A stretch of 49,711 bases of DNA from Corynebacterium sp. 13CS0277 (lineage in GTDB: Bacteria; Actinomycetota; Actinomycetes; Mycobacteriales; Mycobacteriaceae). Of the stretch, positions 8,215 through 16,828 are shown one piece after another. The translations under genes were made by a program, and so were the position numbers. Location of the stretch: assembly GCF_002994655.1 (NCBI RefSeq), contig NZ_PPDL01000023.1, forward strand, positions 1 through 49,711, read 5' to 3'. Each line of letters begins with the position of its first letter. The stretch's first letter is position 1. The notes beneath the pieces are model-generated. The model saw only the letters and a list, made by a program, of their open reading frames with translations. It was not told the DNA's origin and did no database searches.

Positions 8215-9498
8215 CTACGCCCAGGCGGCGGGCACGAGCCCGAACAGCAGCGCCACGCTGAACAGGAACGCCGCCGTGTAGACCACGATGATCGTGGCCT
8301 GAATCAACGGGTGGGCAGGCCATGTGACCTGCCAGGCGGTGGGGCACTCGTCGGTGCGGCGCGCCGCGCGGAGCAACAGCACCGGAATGATCGACATGAT
8401 CGCGCCCGCGAACCCGCCAGCGTAGCCGAGGGCATCAACGAAACCACCCCAGCCGGCCAAGGAAATAGCCAGCGGCGGGAGGACGGTGAGCAGCACCGCG
8501 AGGATGCGCTGGGTGCCGTATTCGGGCCAGTGCGCCATGTCGATGATGTTGCGCATCGTCGTGAACCCGATCGCGAGGAAGCTCGTCAGCATCGCCAACA
8601 GGGCGAAGATGTTCGCCAGATAGTAGGCGACGGTGCCGAGGTTCTCACCCCACGCGATGGTGACGACCTCCGTGACGTTGTCGCCCAGCAGCCCCAGGGC
8701 GGCGAAAGGTACGAGCGCGAGCGTGAAGCCGGTGATGCACATCCCGCCGATGATGACCTGGGGGATGGCCTTCGGGTTGTCGTCTTTGAGCCCGCGGGCG
8801 AGCTCCGGGACAACGTACTGCGCGAGGAACGTGAACACCGCCAGGTTCATGATCGGAACGATGAAGTAGGGACGCAGGATGAGCAGGTTGTCCATGTCGA
8901 TGCCGGGGCCGACGAACGTCCACCCGCAGAGCACCACAATGATGAGCGCCATGCCGACAGTAATCGCGCCTTCCATGACGCCGGTGGCGTGCAGGCCCCG
9001 CCACATGACGAAGGCCCCGAGGGCGAAGAACACCAGGGAACCGGCGATGGGCGGCACCCCCAGCAGGTTGTGGGCCAGTCGGCCCGAGCCCGCGGCATAG
9101 GCGATGAGCGCGCCGACGCCGTTGATAATGACGGCGATGAACACCAGCCAGCGGCCCAGCTGGCCGAGGTATTTCTCCGCCAAGCCGGACAGCTGCAGCG
9201 GCTTCGACGTCCGCAGGGACACCTCCGCGACGTACAGCATGGAGATCGTCGTCAAGGTGCCCGCGATCACCAGGGCGATGAGCAGGGCGAGGAAGCCGCC
9301 ATTCTTGCCGGCATAGGGCAGGGAGAGGATGCCGGCGCCGATATTCGTGCCGAAGATGAGGGCCACTCCCTGGATGGGGGTGATGCGGTGCTCGTGCGCC
9401 TCCTCAGGCGCGTGGGCCAGCGCTTGCGCGAGGGGGTTGTGGTGCGGGTGCTCGGTGCCGTGGGGGAGCGTGTGCTCCGAGTGACTCGTGGTCTGCAT
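8215..9498 (-). CDS. HAAAP-family (aromatic/hydroxy amino acid type) permease, third gene of the gab arm
   Basis: A 427-residue membrane protein with about 11 spans. The N-terminal 35 residues are histidine-rich and hydrophilic. The first span (PIQGVALIFGTNIGAGILSLPYA) carries the GxxIGAGIL-P motif of the hydroxy/aromatic amino acid permease family (Mtr, TyrP, SdaC relatives). ATG 9498 is chosen because AAAGGA lies upstream, although the 12-base spacing is long. In Corynebacterium glutamicum the third gab gene is GabP, an APC transporter for GABA. Here the same position is held by a different family. I infer GABA or a related amino acid as the substrate because of the neighbours; the family itself would suggest tyrosine, tryptophan or serine. 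Confidence 0.82.
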   Translation of the reverse strand: MQTTSHSEHTLPHGTEHPHHNPLAQALAHAPEEAHEHRITPIQGVALIFGTNIGAGILSLPYAGKNGGFLALLIALVIAGTLTTISMLYVAEVSLRTSKPLQLSGLAEKYLGQLGRWLVFIAVIINGVGALIAYAAGSGRLAHNLLGVPPIAGSLVFFALGAFVMWRGLHATGVMEGAITVGMALIIVVLCGWTFVGPGIDMDNLLILRPYFIVPIMNLAVFTFLAQYVVPELARGLKDDNPKAIPQVIIGGMCITGFTLALVPFAALGLLGDNVTEVVTIAWGENLGTVAYYLANIFALLAMLTSFLAIGFTTMRNIIDMAHWPEYGTQRILAVLLTVLPPLAISLAGWGGFVDALGYAGGFAGAIMSIIPVLLLRAARRTDECPTAWQVTWPAHPLIQATIIVVYTAAFLFSVALLFGLVPAAWA

Positions 9499-9813
9499 CA
9501 GGGGTAGACATCCTTTGGAGAAGAGGAATCCCGCAGAAACTGCGGGAACGACAAAAAGAAAAAGCTGCGGCCGTGAGGTGCCGGCGGGTTGCCGGGCGCG
9601 GCCGGGGTGAATGCAGGGTGAGTACGCGCGGGCCGGGGCGAACAAGGGCGAAAAAACACCGCGCCGGTGACTGTCACAGCATCGAAGAAACTCCACGATG
9701 CCGTGTCTTCACGTGCCACCGGGCGGTGGTGCCGGGCGACGGACCCTATCTCCCTGTAGGGCTGGGCGGGGTGGGCCGTCGACCGTGGTGAGAATGCTGG
9801 GGCGACGGTGCGC
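9499..9813 (-). promoter_or_regulatory. gabD-permease spacer with leader hairpins
   Basis: A 315-base spacer on the minus strand. A small perfect hairpin (CCCGCAG...CTGCGGG, 9530-9546) lies 32 bases before the permease start and is preceded by a T-rich stretch (9551-9565). Another inverted repeat, CATCG...CGATG, lies at about 9679-9699. These could be an attenuator or processing site that lowers permease expression relative to gabD. No leader peptide with a good ribosome site was found. Confidence 0.35.
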
Positions 9814-11202
9814 TTAGGGCAGCGCCACGTACTTGACGTCCAGGTATTCCTCGATGCCCTCGGTGCCGCCCTCCCGGCCGAAACCGGACTGCTTGATGCC
9901 GCCGAAGGGGGCCGCCGGATCGGAAATCACACCCCGGTTAATGCCCACCATGCCGGCCTGGAGTTCCCGGGCCAGTTTCTGTGCGGTGTGGGTGTTTTCG
10001 GTGAAGGCGTAGGCCGCGAGACCAAACTCGGTGTCGTTGGCCTTGGTAATGCCTTCCTCCAGGGTGCTGAAGGTGCTCACCGTGGCGACGGGTCCGAAGA
10101 TTTCCTCCCGTAGGATGCGGGCATCCGCGGGGATGTCGACGAGGACGGTGGCGGGGTAGAAGTAGCCGGGCCCTGCGGGCAGGGTGCCGCCGGTGGTGGC
10201 GCGCGCCCCGCGGGACAGGGCGTCGTCGACGAGGTCGGCGATGCGGTCGCGCTGCGCGGCGGTGATGATGGGCCCCAGGGTGGTGCCCTTGTCGAGGCCG
10301 TTGCCCATGACCTGGGCGGCCATGGCCGCGGTGAGCCGTGAGGTGAATTCCTCGGCGAGGGAGTCGTGGACGAGGAAACGGTTGGCAGAAATGCAGGCCT
10401 CGCCGCCGTTGCGCATCTTGGCCTGCATGGCGCAGCCCAGCACCAGGTCAATGTCGGCGTCCTCGTGGACGAGGAAGGGCGCATTGCCGCCCAGCTCCAT
10501 GGAGGTGCGCTGCAGGTGCTGGGCGGACTGGCCCACCAGCACCTTGCCCACCGCGGTGGAGCCGGTGAAGGTCACCTTCCGCAGGCGGGGGTCCGCCATG
10601 AGTTCGGCGGAGAGTTCCTTGGCGTGGGTGGTGGTGATGATCTGCACGAGGTGGGGGTTGATCTCGTGGCGGGCCAGCACCTCTGCGATCACCTCCCCGA
10701 GGAGCAGCATCGTCAGCGGGGTTTCCGCCGCCGGCTTGACGATGATGGGGCAGCCCGCGGCGAGCGCGGGGGCGATCTTGCGGGTCGCCATCGCCAGGGG
10801 GAAGTTCCACGGGGTAATCGCCAGCACGGGGCCAACGGGGGCGTGGGTGACGAGGATCGTGCCGTTGCCCGCAGGGGCGGCGGCCAGCCGCCCCTGGATA
10901 CGGACGGCTTCTTCGGCGAACCAGCGGAAGTACTCGTTGCCGTAGGCGACTTCGCCGAGGGCTTCCGCGAGCGGCTTGCCCATTTCCTTGGTCATGAGTT
11001 CGGCGAACTCTTCGCGGCGGGCCGCGACGGCGTCGAAGATCTCGAGCAGCACAGTGCTGCGGAGGCGGGGTGCTGCGTCCTTCCATTCCTCGCCGGCGGT
11101 GACCGCCTGGTCGAGGGCCGCCATCCACTCGGCGCTGGTGGCGTCGTGGACTTCTGCGAGGGTTTCTTCCGTCGCCGGGTTGATCACGGTAAAAGTCTGC
11201 AT
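9814..11202 (-). CDS. gabD: Succinate-semialdehyde dehydrogenase
   Basis: A 462-residue aldehyde dehydrogenase that oxidises succinate semialdehyde to succinate, feeding the TCA cycle. Catalytic Cys270 lies in NGGEACISANRF and the general base Glu in SMELGGNAPF. The PWNFPLAMATRKIAPALAAG segment is the SSADH-type cofactor region. The ending PFGGIKQSGFGREGG is typical of the family. ATG 11202 has a weak GAAGAG site about 11 bases upstream. It lies downstream of gabT in the same direction with a 276-base gap that carries a -10-like TAGAAT, so it may have its own promoter. The call is strongly supported by motif and context; NAD versus NADP preference was not determined. Confidence 0.92.
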   Translation of the reverse strand: MQTFTVINPATEETLAEVHDATSAEWMAALDQAVTAGEEWKDAAPRLRSTVLLEIFDAVAARREEFAELMTKEMGKPLAEALGEVAYGNEYFRWFAEEAVRIQGRLAAAPAGNGTILVTHAPVGPVLAITPWNFPLAMATRKIAPALAAGCPIIVKPAAETPLTMLLLGEVIAEVLARHEINPHLVQIITTTHAKELSAELMADPRLRKVTFTGSTAVGKVLVGQSAQHLQRTSMELGGNAPFLVHEDADIDLVLGCAMQAKMRNGGEACISANRFLVHDSLAEEFTSRLTAAMAAQVMGNGLDKGTTLGPIITAAQRDRIADLVDDALSRGARATTGGTLPAGPGYFYPATVLVDIPADARILREEIFGPVATVSTFSTLEEGITKANDTEFGLAAYAFTENTHTAQKLARELQAGMVGINRGVISDPAAPFGGIKQSGFGREGGTEGIEEYLDVKYVALP

Positions 11203-11347
11203 GGGCGAAAACTCTTCTCGAAGTTGGGGAACCGAACAATAAGCCAGGGCACGTCACGCATCACCGCAGTCGGACAGGCCCTGCGCACAGAGGCTGCGAA
11301 TCTCGTTGTGGGCCACGGGCGTGGTGTGTCACGTGAACGAAACAGTC

Positions 11348-11353
11348 ATTCTA
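11348..11353 (-). promoter_or_regulatory. -10-like hexamer in front of gabD
   Basis: On the minus strand, TAGAAT fits the corynebacterial TANAAT -10 consensus and lies about 145 bases before the gabD start, inside the gabT-gabD spacer (11203-11478). No good -35 is visible, which is common for this genus. A long untranslated leader would result. Confidence 0.4.
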
Positions 11354-11478
11354 CGTGTGCGCGGTCACTCATGTGGGCGTTTGGGCAGCAGTCTTGATCA
11401 CTGTCTAGGTGTGGCCTGCTGCGGTGCACCTGGTGGGGTGGCCTGTGTAGGGTGGCCCTGGTGTGCCTGTTCGGGGTG

Positions 11479-12807
11479 CTAGGAGCGGGCGGCGATTTCC
11501 TCGGCGAGGATGCCGAGGCCTTCGCGCAGCAGCGCTTCGCTCATCACCAGCGAGGGCAGCAGGCGGATGACGTTGCCGTCCAGCCCGCAGGACAACAGCA
11601 GGATGCCCTGGGCCTTGCAGGCGGCGACGACGTCGGCGACGAGCTGGGTCCCGGGGGCACCGTCAGGGGTGGTGAACTCCACGGCGACCATCGCGCCCCG
11701 GCCGCGCACCTCGGCGACGGTGGGCAGTTCCAGCAGCGGCTCGAGGACCTCGCGGATGATGGCCTCCATCTCCCGGGCGCGGCCGGCCAGGTCGTGGGTT
11801 TCCATCTCGTCGATGGCTGCGAGCGCTGCCGCGCAGGCCACAGGGTTGCCGCCGTAGGTGCCGCCCAGGCCGCCGACCACGGGGGCGTCCATCATCTCCG
11901 CGCGGCCGGTCACGGCCGACAGGGGCATGCCGCCGGCGATGGCTTTCGCGGTGCACACCAGGTCCGGCACGACGTCTTCGTTAGTGCAGGCGAACCAGTC
12001 GCCGGTGCGGCAGAACCCGGCCTGGATTTCGTCGGCGACGAACACGACGTTGTTGTCCGTGCACCACTGCTGCAGGGCGGGCAGGAAGCCGGGGGCGGGC
12101 ACGATGAAGCCGCCTTCGCCCTGGATGGGCTCGATGACGAGGCAGGCGAGGTTCTCCGCGCCGACTTCCTGCTCGATTTTTGTCAGCGCCCGGCGGGCGG
12201 CGGCGGCCCCGTCGAGGCCGTCGCGCAGCGGGTACGACATGGGCGCCCGGTACACGTCGGGGGCAAACGGCCCGAAGCCGGTCTTGTAGGGCTTGTTCTT
12301 CGCCGTCATGGCCATCGTCAGGTTGGTGCGCCCGTGGTAGCCGTAGTCGAAGACCACCACCGCATTCTTGCCGGTGTAGGCGCGGGCAATCTTCACGGCG
12401 TTTTCCACGGCCTCCGCGCCGGAGTTCAACAGCACCGACTTCTTGGCATGATCGCCGGGGGTGAGCTCGTTGAGCTTCTCGCACACCGCGACGTAGGACT
12501 CGTAGGGGGAGACCATGAAGCTGGTGTGGGTACAGCGCGCGGCAGCCTCGGCCACGGCAGCGGCGACCCGCGGGTTCGACCCGCCGACAGAGGTCACCGC
12601 GATGCCGGAGGCGAAGTCGATGAAGGAGTTGCCGTCGGCGTCGAGCAACACGCCACCGTCAGTGTCGACGACGAAGCCTGGCAGGCCCGGCTGCAGGGCG
12701 CGTGCCACAGCGTCCTCGCGGCGCTGCGACAGTGCGGAAGAGACAGGCCCCGGCAGGGCAGTAGTCAGGCGGCGTTCCTGGGGGATGCGGTAGTCGAAAT
12801 CTTTCAT
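11479..12807 (-). CDS. gabT: 4-aminobutyrate--2-oxoglutarate transaminase
   Basis: A PLP-dependent class-III aminotransferase of 442 residues. It moves the amino group of GABA to 2-oxoglutarate, giving succinate semialdehyde and glutamate. Lys288 in VCTAKAIAGGMPLSAVTGR is the Schiff-base lysine. VFVADEIQAGFCRTG holds the PLP-ring aspartate, and NSGAEAVENAVKIAR is the phosphate-binding region. ATG 12807 is chosen because the protein similarity begins there (MKDFDYRIPQERRL, typical of corynebacterial GabT); AAAGG is about 12 bases upstream. It is divergent from the PucR-type regulator and upstream of gabD, exactly as in the C. glutamicum gab locus. The 5-aminovalerate and beta-alanine side activities of the family remain possible. 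Confidence 0.92.
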   Translation of the reverse strand: MKDFDYRIPQERRLTTALPGPVSSALSQRREDAVARALQPGLPGFVVDTDGGVLLDADGNSFIDFASGIAVTSVGGSNPRVAAAVAEAAARCTHTSFMVSPYESYVAVCEKLNELTPGDHAKKSVLLNSGAEAVENAVKIARAYTGKNAVVVFDYGYHGRTNLTMAMTAKNKPYKTGFGPFAPDVYRAPMSYPLRDGLDGAAAARRALTKIEQEVGAENLACLVIEPIQGEGGFIVPAPGFLPALQQWCTDNNVVFVADEIQAGFCRTGDWFACTNEDVVPDLVCTAKAIAGGMPLSAVTGRAEMMDAPVVGGLGGTYGGNPVACAAALAAIDEMETHDLAGRAREMEAIIREVLEPLLELPTVAEVRGRGAMVAVEFTTPDGAPGTQLVADVVAACKAQGILLLSCGLDGNVIRLLPSLVMSEALLREGLGILAEEIAARS

Positions 12808-12983
12808 GGCGGTTACAGCCTTTACGGTTGTCCTGGTGATGATTGGCGTGCGCGGCGAGGGTAAGAGCCTGCGGCTCCACGGGCGGGTGTGTGCTGTCCC
12901 TGCCGCGCAGTCACAGTGTGTTTCAGCGCACCACACCAGGCGAGTCCCCTCATGGGCGAATCGAGGGTGCTACTTTGTACGAC
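12808..12983. promoter_or_regulatory. Divergent gabT / gabR control region
   Basis: A 176-base region between the divergent starts. On the plus strand TACTTT (12971-12976) lies 7 bases before the regulator ATG, which suggests a leaderless transcript. On the minus strand CTTACCCT at about 12866-12873 could be the gabT -10. PucR-type activators bind such divergent regions; no convincing repeat pair for the binding site was found by eye. Confidence 0.5.
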
Positions 12984-14654
12984 ATGGCGAACACACAGCG
13001 TGCGGGCACCACAGGGGCCACTCGGGAGAAAGCCGCGCGGGACTCCACGACAGCAACCCCGAAGGCGGCGTCGCAGGCAACGGCGCCTGCGCCAGCCACC
13101 ACGCCACCGGCTGCTGCGCCGCCGGCTGCTGCGGCGGGGCAGGCGGTGACACTGCCGGTGGGGTGGCTGTACCGGGCAGGGCTCGGCATCCTCCCCGCCA
13201 ACACCTGCGAGGCGGAGTTCAGCATTGTGCAAACCAGCGAACTCAAAGACCCCACCACGTTTATCCTCCCCGGGGCGATCGTGCTTACCCTGGGCCTGGC
13301 CTTCGCCGACCGGCCGGAGGATCTCGAAGGGCACGTCCACGCCCTCCACGAGGCGGGCGCGGTCGCCATCGGCTTCGGCACCGGCGTCGCCTTCGACACC
13401 ATTCCCCCGGGTGTCCGCGCCGCGGCGGACGCCTGCGGCATGCCCCTGTTTGAGGTGCCCCGCGAGGTGGCGTTCATCAAGATCGCCCACGCCGCCCACA
13501 CGGAACAAACCCGCCAGTCCCGCATCCACCAGCAGTGGGCGAGCGACACCCAAACCCGGCTGACACGGGCCGCCGTCACCGGCGACCTGGGCCAGGTGCT
13601 GCAGGACGCGGCCAGTAGCCTGCAGGCGGCAATCGTGATCGTGGACAACGATGGCCGCGTCCGCGGCCACGGCGGCACCGCCATCGCCCCGGAGGTACGG
13701 GAAGCCATCGTCGGCGACGCCGACACCCAGCGCAGCCGCGCCGGTTACCACGGCACGATGAGCTACCTGGTGCAGAAGATGACCCAGGAAGGCGACCGCT
13801 ACCACCTGCTGCTGGCGCTGCGGGACCACGGCTTCGACACTTTTGAACGGGCCGTCATCACCCACTGCGTCGGCCTTGCAGACATTCTCCTCAAACGGCC
13901 CGCCTACCTGCGCAGCGCGCGCAATGAGCTGAACTCTTTGGCGGTGGCGCTGCTGCTGGGCATCACCACGGAAGGCGCCTCCATCGAGCACGCGATGCGC
14001 AACGTCGTCGACGCCCGGGGTCGGGTGCGGGCGGTCGTGGCGCGCGCCAACGAGGCCCGCTACCTGGAGACCGCCCACCGCGCGGTGGACCGCCGCCTGG
14101 CGCAAGCCACCCGCTCCCTGTTCTCTTTGCCACTGGCCGACGATTTGCGCCTCTACCTGTTCCGCGGCAACCGGCAGGTCGCCAGCATCGTGGACTTCTT
14201 CGGCCCGGAGGCGAAAAACATCGCCCTGGCAGTAGGCCCACCCACCGACTGGGACACCCTCACCGAGGATGACATCACGGCGCTGACGCGCCGCGCCCGC
14301 GCCACCGCGGTGGGTTCCTGCGCCAGCCCCTTCACCAGCGGCAACCACTGGCTGGCGGACCCGGCCGTGGTGACGGTGCTTGAGGGGCGCGCCGCCGAAA
14401 CCTTCGGGGTCCTCGCCCGTGACGATGCCGCCTTCGGCACCGACTACACCCGCACCCTGGAAACCTACCTCCGGCTGGGCGGCCACCTGGGGCAGACGGC
14501 ACAAGCCCTCGGCGCGCACCGCCACACCATCCGCACCCGCCTGCGCCGCATCGCGGAAGTCTGCGCCGTCGATCTCGACGACCCGGTCGTCCGCGCCGAG
14601 CTCCTCCTCGTCGCCGTGCACCGCACCACCGACACCGCATCCCACAGCGCCTAG
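12984..14654 (+). CDS. gabR: PucR-family transcriptional regulator (GabR-like activator)
   Basis: A 556-residue protein. After an alanine/proline/threonine-rich N-terminal tail (about 1-50) comes a PucR N-terminal ligand domain (about 55-180, including GWLYRAGLGILPANT). A middle domain of GGDEF-like fold runs to about 480. The C-terminal PucR helix-turn-helix is YLRLGGHLGQTAQALGAHRH followed by TIRTRLRRIAEV. ATG 12984 follows a -10-like TACTTT by only 7 bases, which favours a leaderless start; a longer frame upstream has no ribosome site. It is divergent from gabT. In C. glutamicum a PucR-type protein, GabR, activates gabTDP, and this gene has the same family and position. The inducer there is GABA metabolism; the inducer here is inferred. 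Confidence 0.85.
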   Translation: MANTQRAGTTGATREKAARDSTTATPKAASQATAPAPATTPPAAAPPAAAAGQAVTLPVGWLYRAGLGILPANTCEAEFSIVQTSELKDPTTFILPGAIVLTLGLAFADRPEDLEGHVHALHEAGAVAIGFGTGVAFDTIPPGVRAAADACGMPLFEVPREVAFIKIAHAAHTEQTRQSRIHQQWASDTQTRLTRAAVTGDLGQVLQDAASSLQAAIVIVDNDGRVRGHGGTAIAPEVREAIVGDADTQRSRAGYHGTMSYLVQKMTQEGDRYHLLLALRDHGFDTFERAVITHCVGLADILLKRPAYLRSARNELNSLAVALLLGITTEGASIEHAMRNVVDARGRVRAVVARANEARYLETAHRAVDRRLAQATRSLFSLPLADDLRLYLFRGNRQVASIVDFFGPEAKNIALAVGPPTDWDTLTEDDITALTRRARATAVGSCASPFTSGNHWLADPAVVTVLEGRAAETFGVLARDDAAFGTDYTRTLETYLRLGGHLGQTAQALGAHRHTIRTRLRRIAEVCAVDLDDPVVRAELLLVAVHRTTDTASHSA

Positions 14655-14840
14655 GCTGTGCGCTCACGGCGACGCGGCACACGCACGCAGCACGCCCCAG
14701 CGGGGAGCAGCTGGGAAGCAGGCACCGGGGGTTGAAGTGTCACACGGTGTGTATGAAACCTGCGATTTACCCGCTCCGAGCAGCGGAAACGTGCGAAGTG
14801 TAATCTCCTTGCGCACGCCCATGTCCTGAGGCGCTGTGGG

Positions 14841-15539
14841 CTACGGCATGACCATGTTGATGGCCTCGAAGCGGGCCTCCATCTCGTAGCGGTAGTCCTC
14901 CGTCATCGGGCCGATGTGGTTCGCGATCACCTTCGACTGGGCATACTCCCAGCCGCTTCGGTCGGGTACTTCCGGCTCGCCGAAATAGTCGAAGGCGTAT
15001 TCCATCAGATTCACGTAGGCGCGTCCCAGCGTCTCCAGCCAGATGTTGCCGTTGTAGAGCTTGACGTAGGCGCGCATCCAGTCGAAGTTGACCAGGCTGA
15101 ACAGGTCGGTCTCGGGGGTACCGCCGGTGAGTTTGTAGCGTTCGGACTCGGCCAGTTCACGAGCCTCCCGCGCGTACTCGTGGAACCGGGCATTTGCGGG
15201 GTCTTTCTTGAACTTCTCATTCAGCGCATGGAGGCGGGCGCGTTCTTCGACGATGCCGAACGTCGACGCCGGCCGCTTCAGCCCTTCGTCCCACCAGCGC
15301 TGAGTTTCCTCGCCGCAGGGTTCGATGAGCACGCCCGTCAACTTGTGAAGGAAGTTCTGGACGTGGCCCAAGCCCTGGGGGTCAATGTTGGTGAACGCCG
15401 CCACGGACTCAACGAGGGTGGGGTGGGTGTCCTCCCCGACGTAGAGGCAGTCGAGCGCCTGCTTGAGCTCCCGGTGGTCGTAGAGGTAGTAGGTCACTCC
15501 GGTGTCCTGGTCGGAGATGTTGAAGTGATAGGTCGGCAT
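14841..15539 (-). CDS. Hypothetical soluble protein (232 aa)
   Basis: ATG 15539 is preceded by AAGGAG with 8-base spacing; an in-frame GTG 9 bases further upstream would be too close to that site. The protein is soluble and rich in aromatic and acidic residues, with no signal peptide or membrane span. It starts MPTYHFNISDQDTGVTYYLY, which reads as a beta strand and loop. From residue ~95 on it looks mainly helical (for example HEYAREARELAESERYKL). I recognise no family or catalytic motif. It is monocistronic, with a 30-residue-type helix pair at the end. It lies next to the gab regulator but points toward it, so no functional link can be drawn. Confidence 0.75.
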   Translation of the reverse strand: MPTYHFNISDQDTGVTYYLYDHRELKQALDCLYVGEDTHPTLVESVAAFTNIDPQGLGHVQNFLHKLTGVLIEPCGEETQRWWDEGLKRPASTFGIVEERARLHALNEKFKKDPANARFHEYAREARELAESERYKLTGGTPETDLFSLVNFDWMRAYVKLYNGNIWLETLGRAYVNLMEYAFDYFGEPEVPDRSGWEYAQSKVIANHIGPMTEDYRYEMEARFEAINMVMP

Positions 15540-15907
15540 GGTGGCCACTCCTTGCTTGTGATCGGTGACAGGGGACTGTCCGGCCCGTGCTGGGGTCGGT
15601 GGTTGTCACGCTAACGACGGGCGCCAGGAGCCATGCCGGCAATTCTTGAACATTTGTACGAATCCCCATGATAGTGGCGGTGTGTGGGGGTAAAGAGGTA
15701 ATCCCCCCGATCGGTGCTGGTCTCACACGTGCAGCCCGCTGTGAGTAGATGGAGACCGCGCATGGCAAAGCACCCAGCTGTCCTCGCAACGGGAAGCGAA
15801 TTCTCCTCGCGATGGCAGCTGGGTGCTTGGGGTGGCGCTGGCGCCAGAAAAAGGGTGACGCCTGAAAAAGAAGCGCCGTGGGGGACGGGCTGTGGAGGGC
15901 CTGCGGC
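15540..15907. other. Intergenic region with a 13-bp inverted repeat (15768-15828)
   Basis: A 368-base gap upstream of the hypothetical gene and downstream of the YtxH-like gene. AAGCACCCAGCTG (15768-15780) and its exact complement (15816-15828) flank 35 bases. Read on the minus strand, the stem begins 80 bases after the YtxH-like stop and may be its terminator or a small structured RNA. A short plus-strand ORF crossing it (ATG 15762) has no ribosome site and was not called. Confidence 0.6.
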
Positions 15908-16150
15908 TTAATCCTCGTCGGGCTCCAGCACCTGGTTGCCATCCACGGTGCGCACGCCCTTGACTTCCTTCATCCGCGGAGTCGGATCGAGCTTCTCAGC
16001 GATCGCCTTCCGCGTCATCGTCACCGCCTTCTGGGTGACGGGAGAGTTCACCGTCGCCTGGTAGCCCTTCTTGATCTGCTCATAGCGCTTCCGGCCAGCC
16101 TTCGTACCGAACACGTAGCCAGCGGCAGCGCCTACGACGAATTGGATCAT
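15908..16150 (-). CDS. YtxH-like small membrane-associated protein (80 aa)
   Basis: ATG 16150 has a strong GGAGGA site 6 bases upstream. The N-terminus MIQFVVGAAAGYVFGTKAGRKRYEQI is the glycine-zipper membrane segment followed by the GTKAGR(K/E)RY motif. That motif is shared by YtxH-domain proteins and many short actinobacterial proteins of about 80-120 residues. The rest is a basic, then acidic helix-rich tail ending EPDED. Such proteins are linked to envelope stress in Bacillus, but the actinobacterial forms are uncharacterised. It is followed by the tRNA terminator region upstream in coordinates but is transcribed separately. Confidence 0.8.
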   Translation of the reverse strand: MIQFVVGAAAGYVFGTKAGRKRYEQIKKGYQATVNSPVTQKAVTMTRKAIAEKLDPTPRMKEVKGVRTVDGNQVLEPDED

Positions 16151-16412
16151 GGTTCCTCCGACCGCGAAAAAATAAACAACAGGTCCCGCCCCGTGGCACG
16201 TGTTGGGGAGGACTCGTACGCAGACAACACCCGGCAACCCGCAGTGGAGAAGAAACCTGCGCCGACTGTGATGTGCCGGGGTGTGTCTTCAGCCTACTTA
16301 ACTCCCCGCCACCCCAGCAGAGTTCCCCGGCAGTATGCGGCCGCGTGGCCTGGAGTGGTGGGGGAGAGCCACCCGCACAAAGTCCTTCGCTGGGCGCCTG
16401 TGCCGCACAGGC

Positions 16413-16449
16413 AAAACCCCTACCGGGCGCGCATAACGCCTGGTAGGGG
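16413..16449 (-). terminator. Terminator after the tRNA (CAT)
   Basis: On the minus strand CCCCTACCAGGCG pairs with CGCCCGGTAGGGG (one mismatch) around a 7-base loop and is followed by TTTT. It begins about 15 bases after the tRNA 3' end. Confidence 0.8.
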
Positions 16450-16463
16450 CTGAAGGAAAAATG

Positions 16464-16537
16464 TGGGGCCAGCGGGGCTCGAACCCGCGACCAACGGATT
16501 ATGAGTCCGCAGCTCTAACCGACTGAGCTATAGCCCC
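16464..16537 (-). tRNA. tRNA with anticodon CAT (elongator Met or Ile2)
   Basis: A 74-base cloverleaf on the minus strand. The acceptor stem is GGGGCTA/TGGCCCC with discriminator A. The D-arm is GCTCAGTCGGTTAGAGC, the anticodon stem-loop GGACTCATAATCC and the T-arm GCGGGTTCGAGCCCCGC. No CCA is encoded. The CTCATAA loop and the TTGGTCG that follows resemble the lysidine-modified Ile2 tRNA of other bacteria. Elongator Met tRNAs also share this loop, so identity is left open. It is not the initiator: the first pair G-C is matched and the three-G-C anticodon stem is absent. Confidence 0.93.
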
Positions 16538-16828
16538 AACATGACCGCGAGTGCATCGCAGCATCCCTCCAGGAGGGGCTGCCTCACCCGTGGGCAACGG
16601 GTGAAAGTATAGACCACCCCAAAGGGGGTGCATTCTCGTGCCGGGCTCGCGCCAGTGCCACGTTCGCGGGGTGCGCCGACGTGGGCGGTGCTCGCGCGGC
16701 GGTCGTGGTGGTGGTTGGGGTGTGGTTCCTGCGTGTCGGAACCTGTGGCTGACGTGCGGATTTGCCAGAGCTTACGGCAGGTCATTATAGTTTCATCTCG
16801 TTGCACAGCGCACCGCCGAGTAACATAT

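Noticed and set aside
6249..8261. A 670-codon open frame on the plus strand over the permease and the spacer
   Set aside because: It reads as Arg/His/Pro-rich sequence in a shifted frame of the permease and crosses a terminator.
12822..14645. A 607-codon minus-strand ORF opposite the regulator
   Set aside because: It is the antisense shadow of the PucR-type gene, which has clear domains.
15762..15911. Short plus-strand ORF across the inverted repeat
   Set aside because: It has no ribosome site and no protein-like composition; the repeat explains the sequence better.
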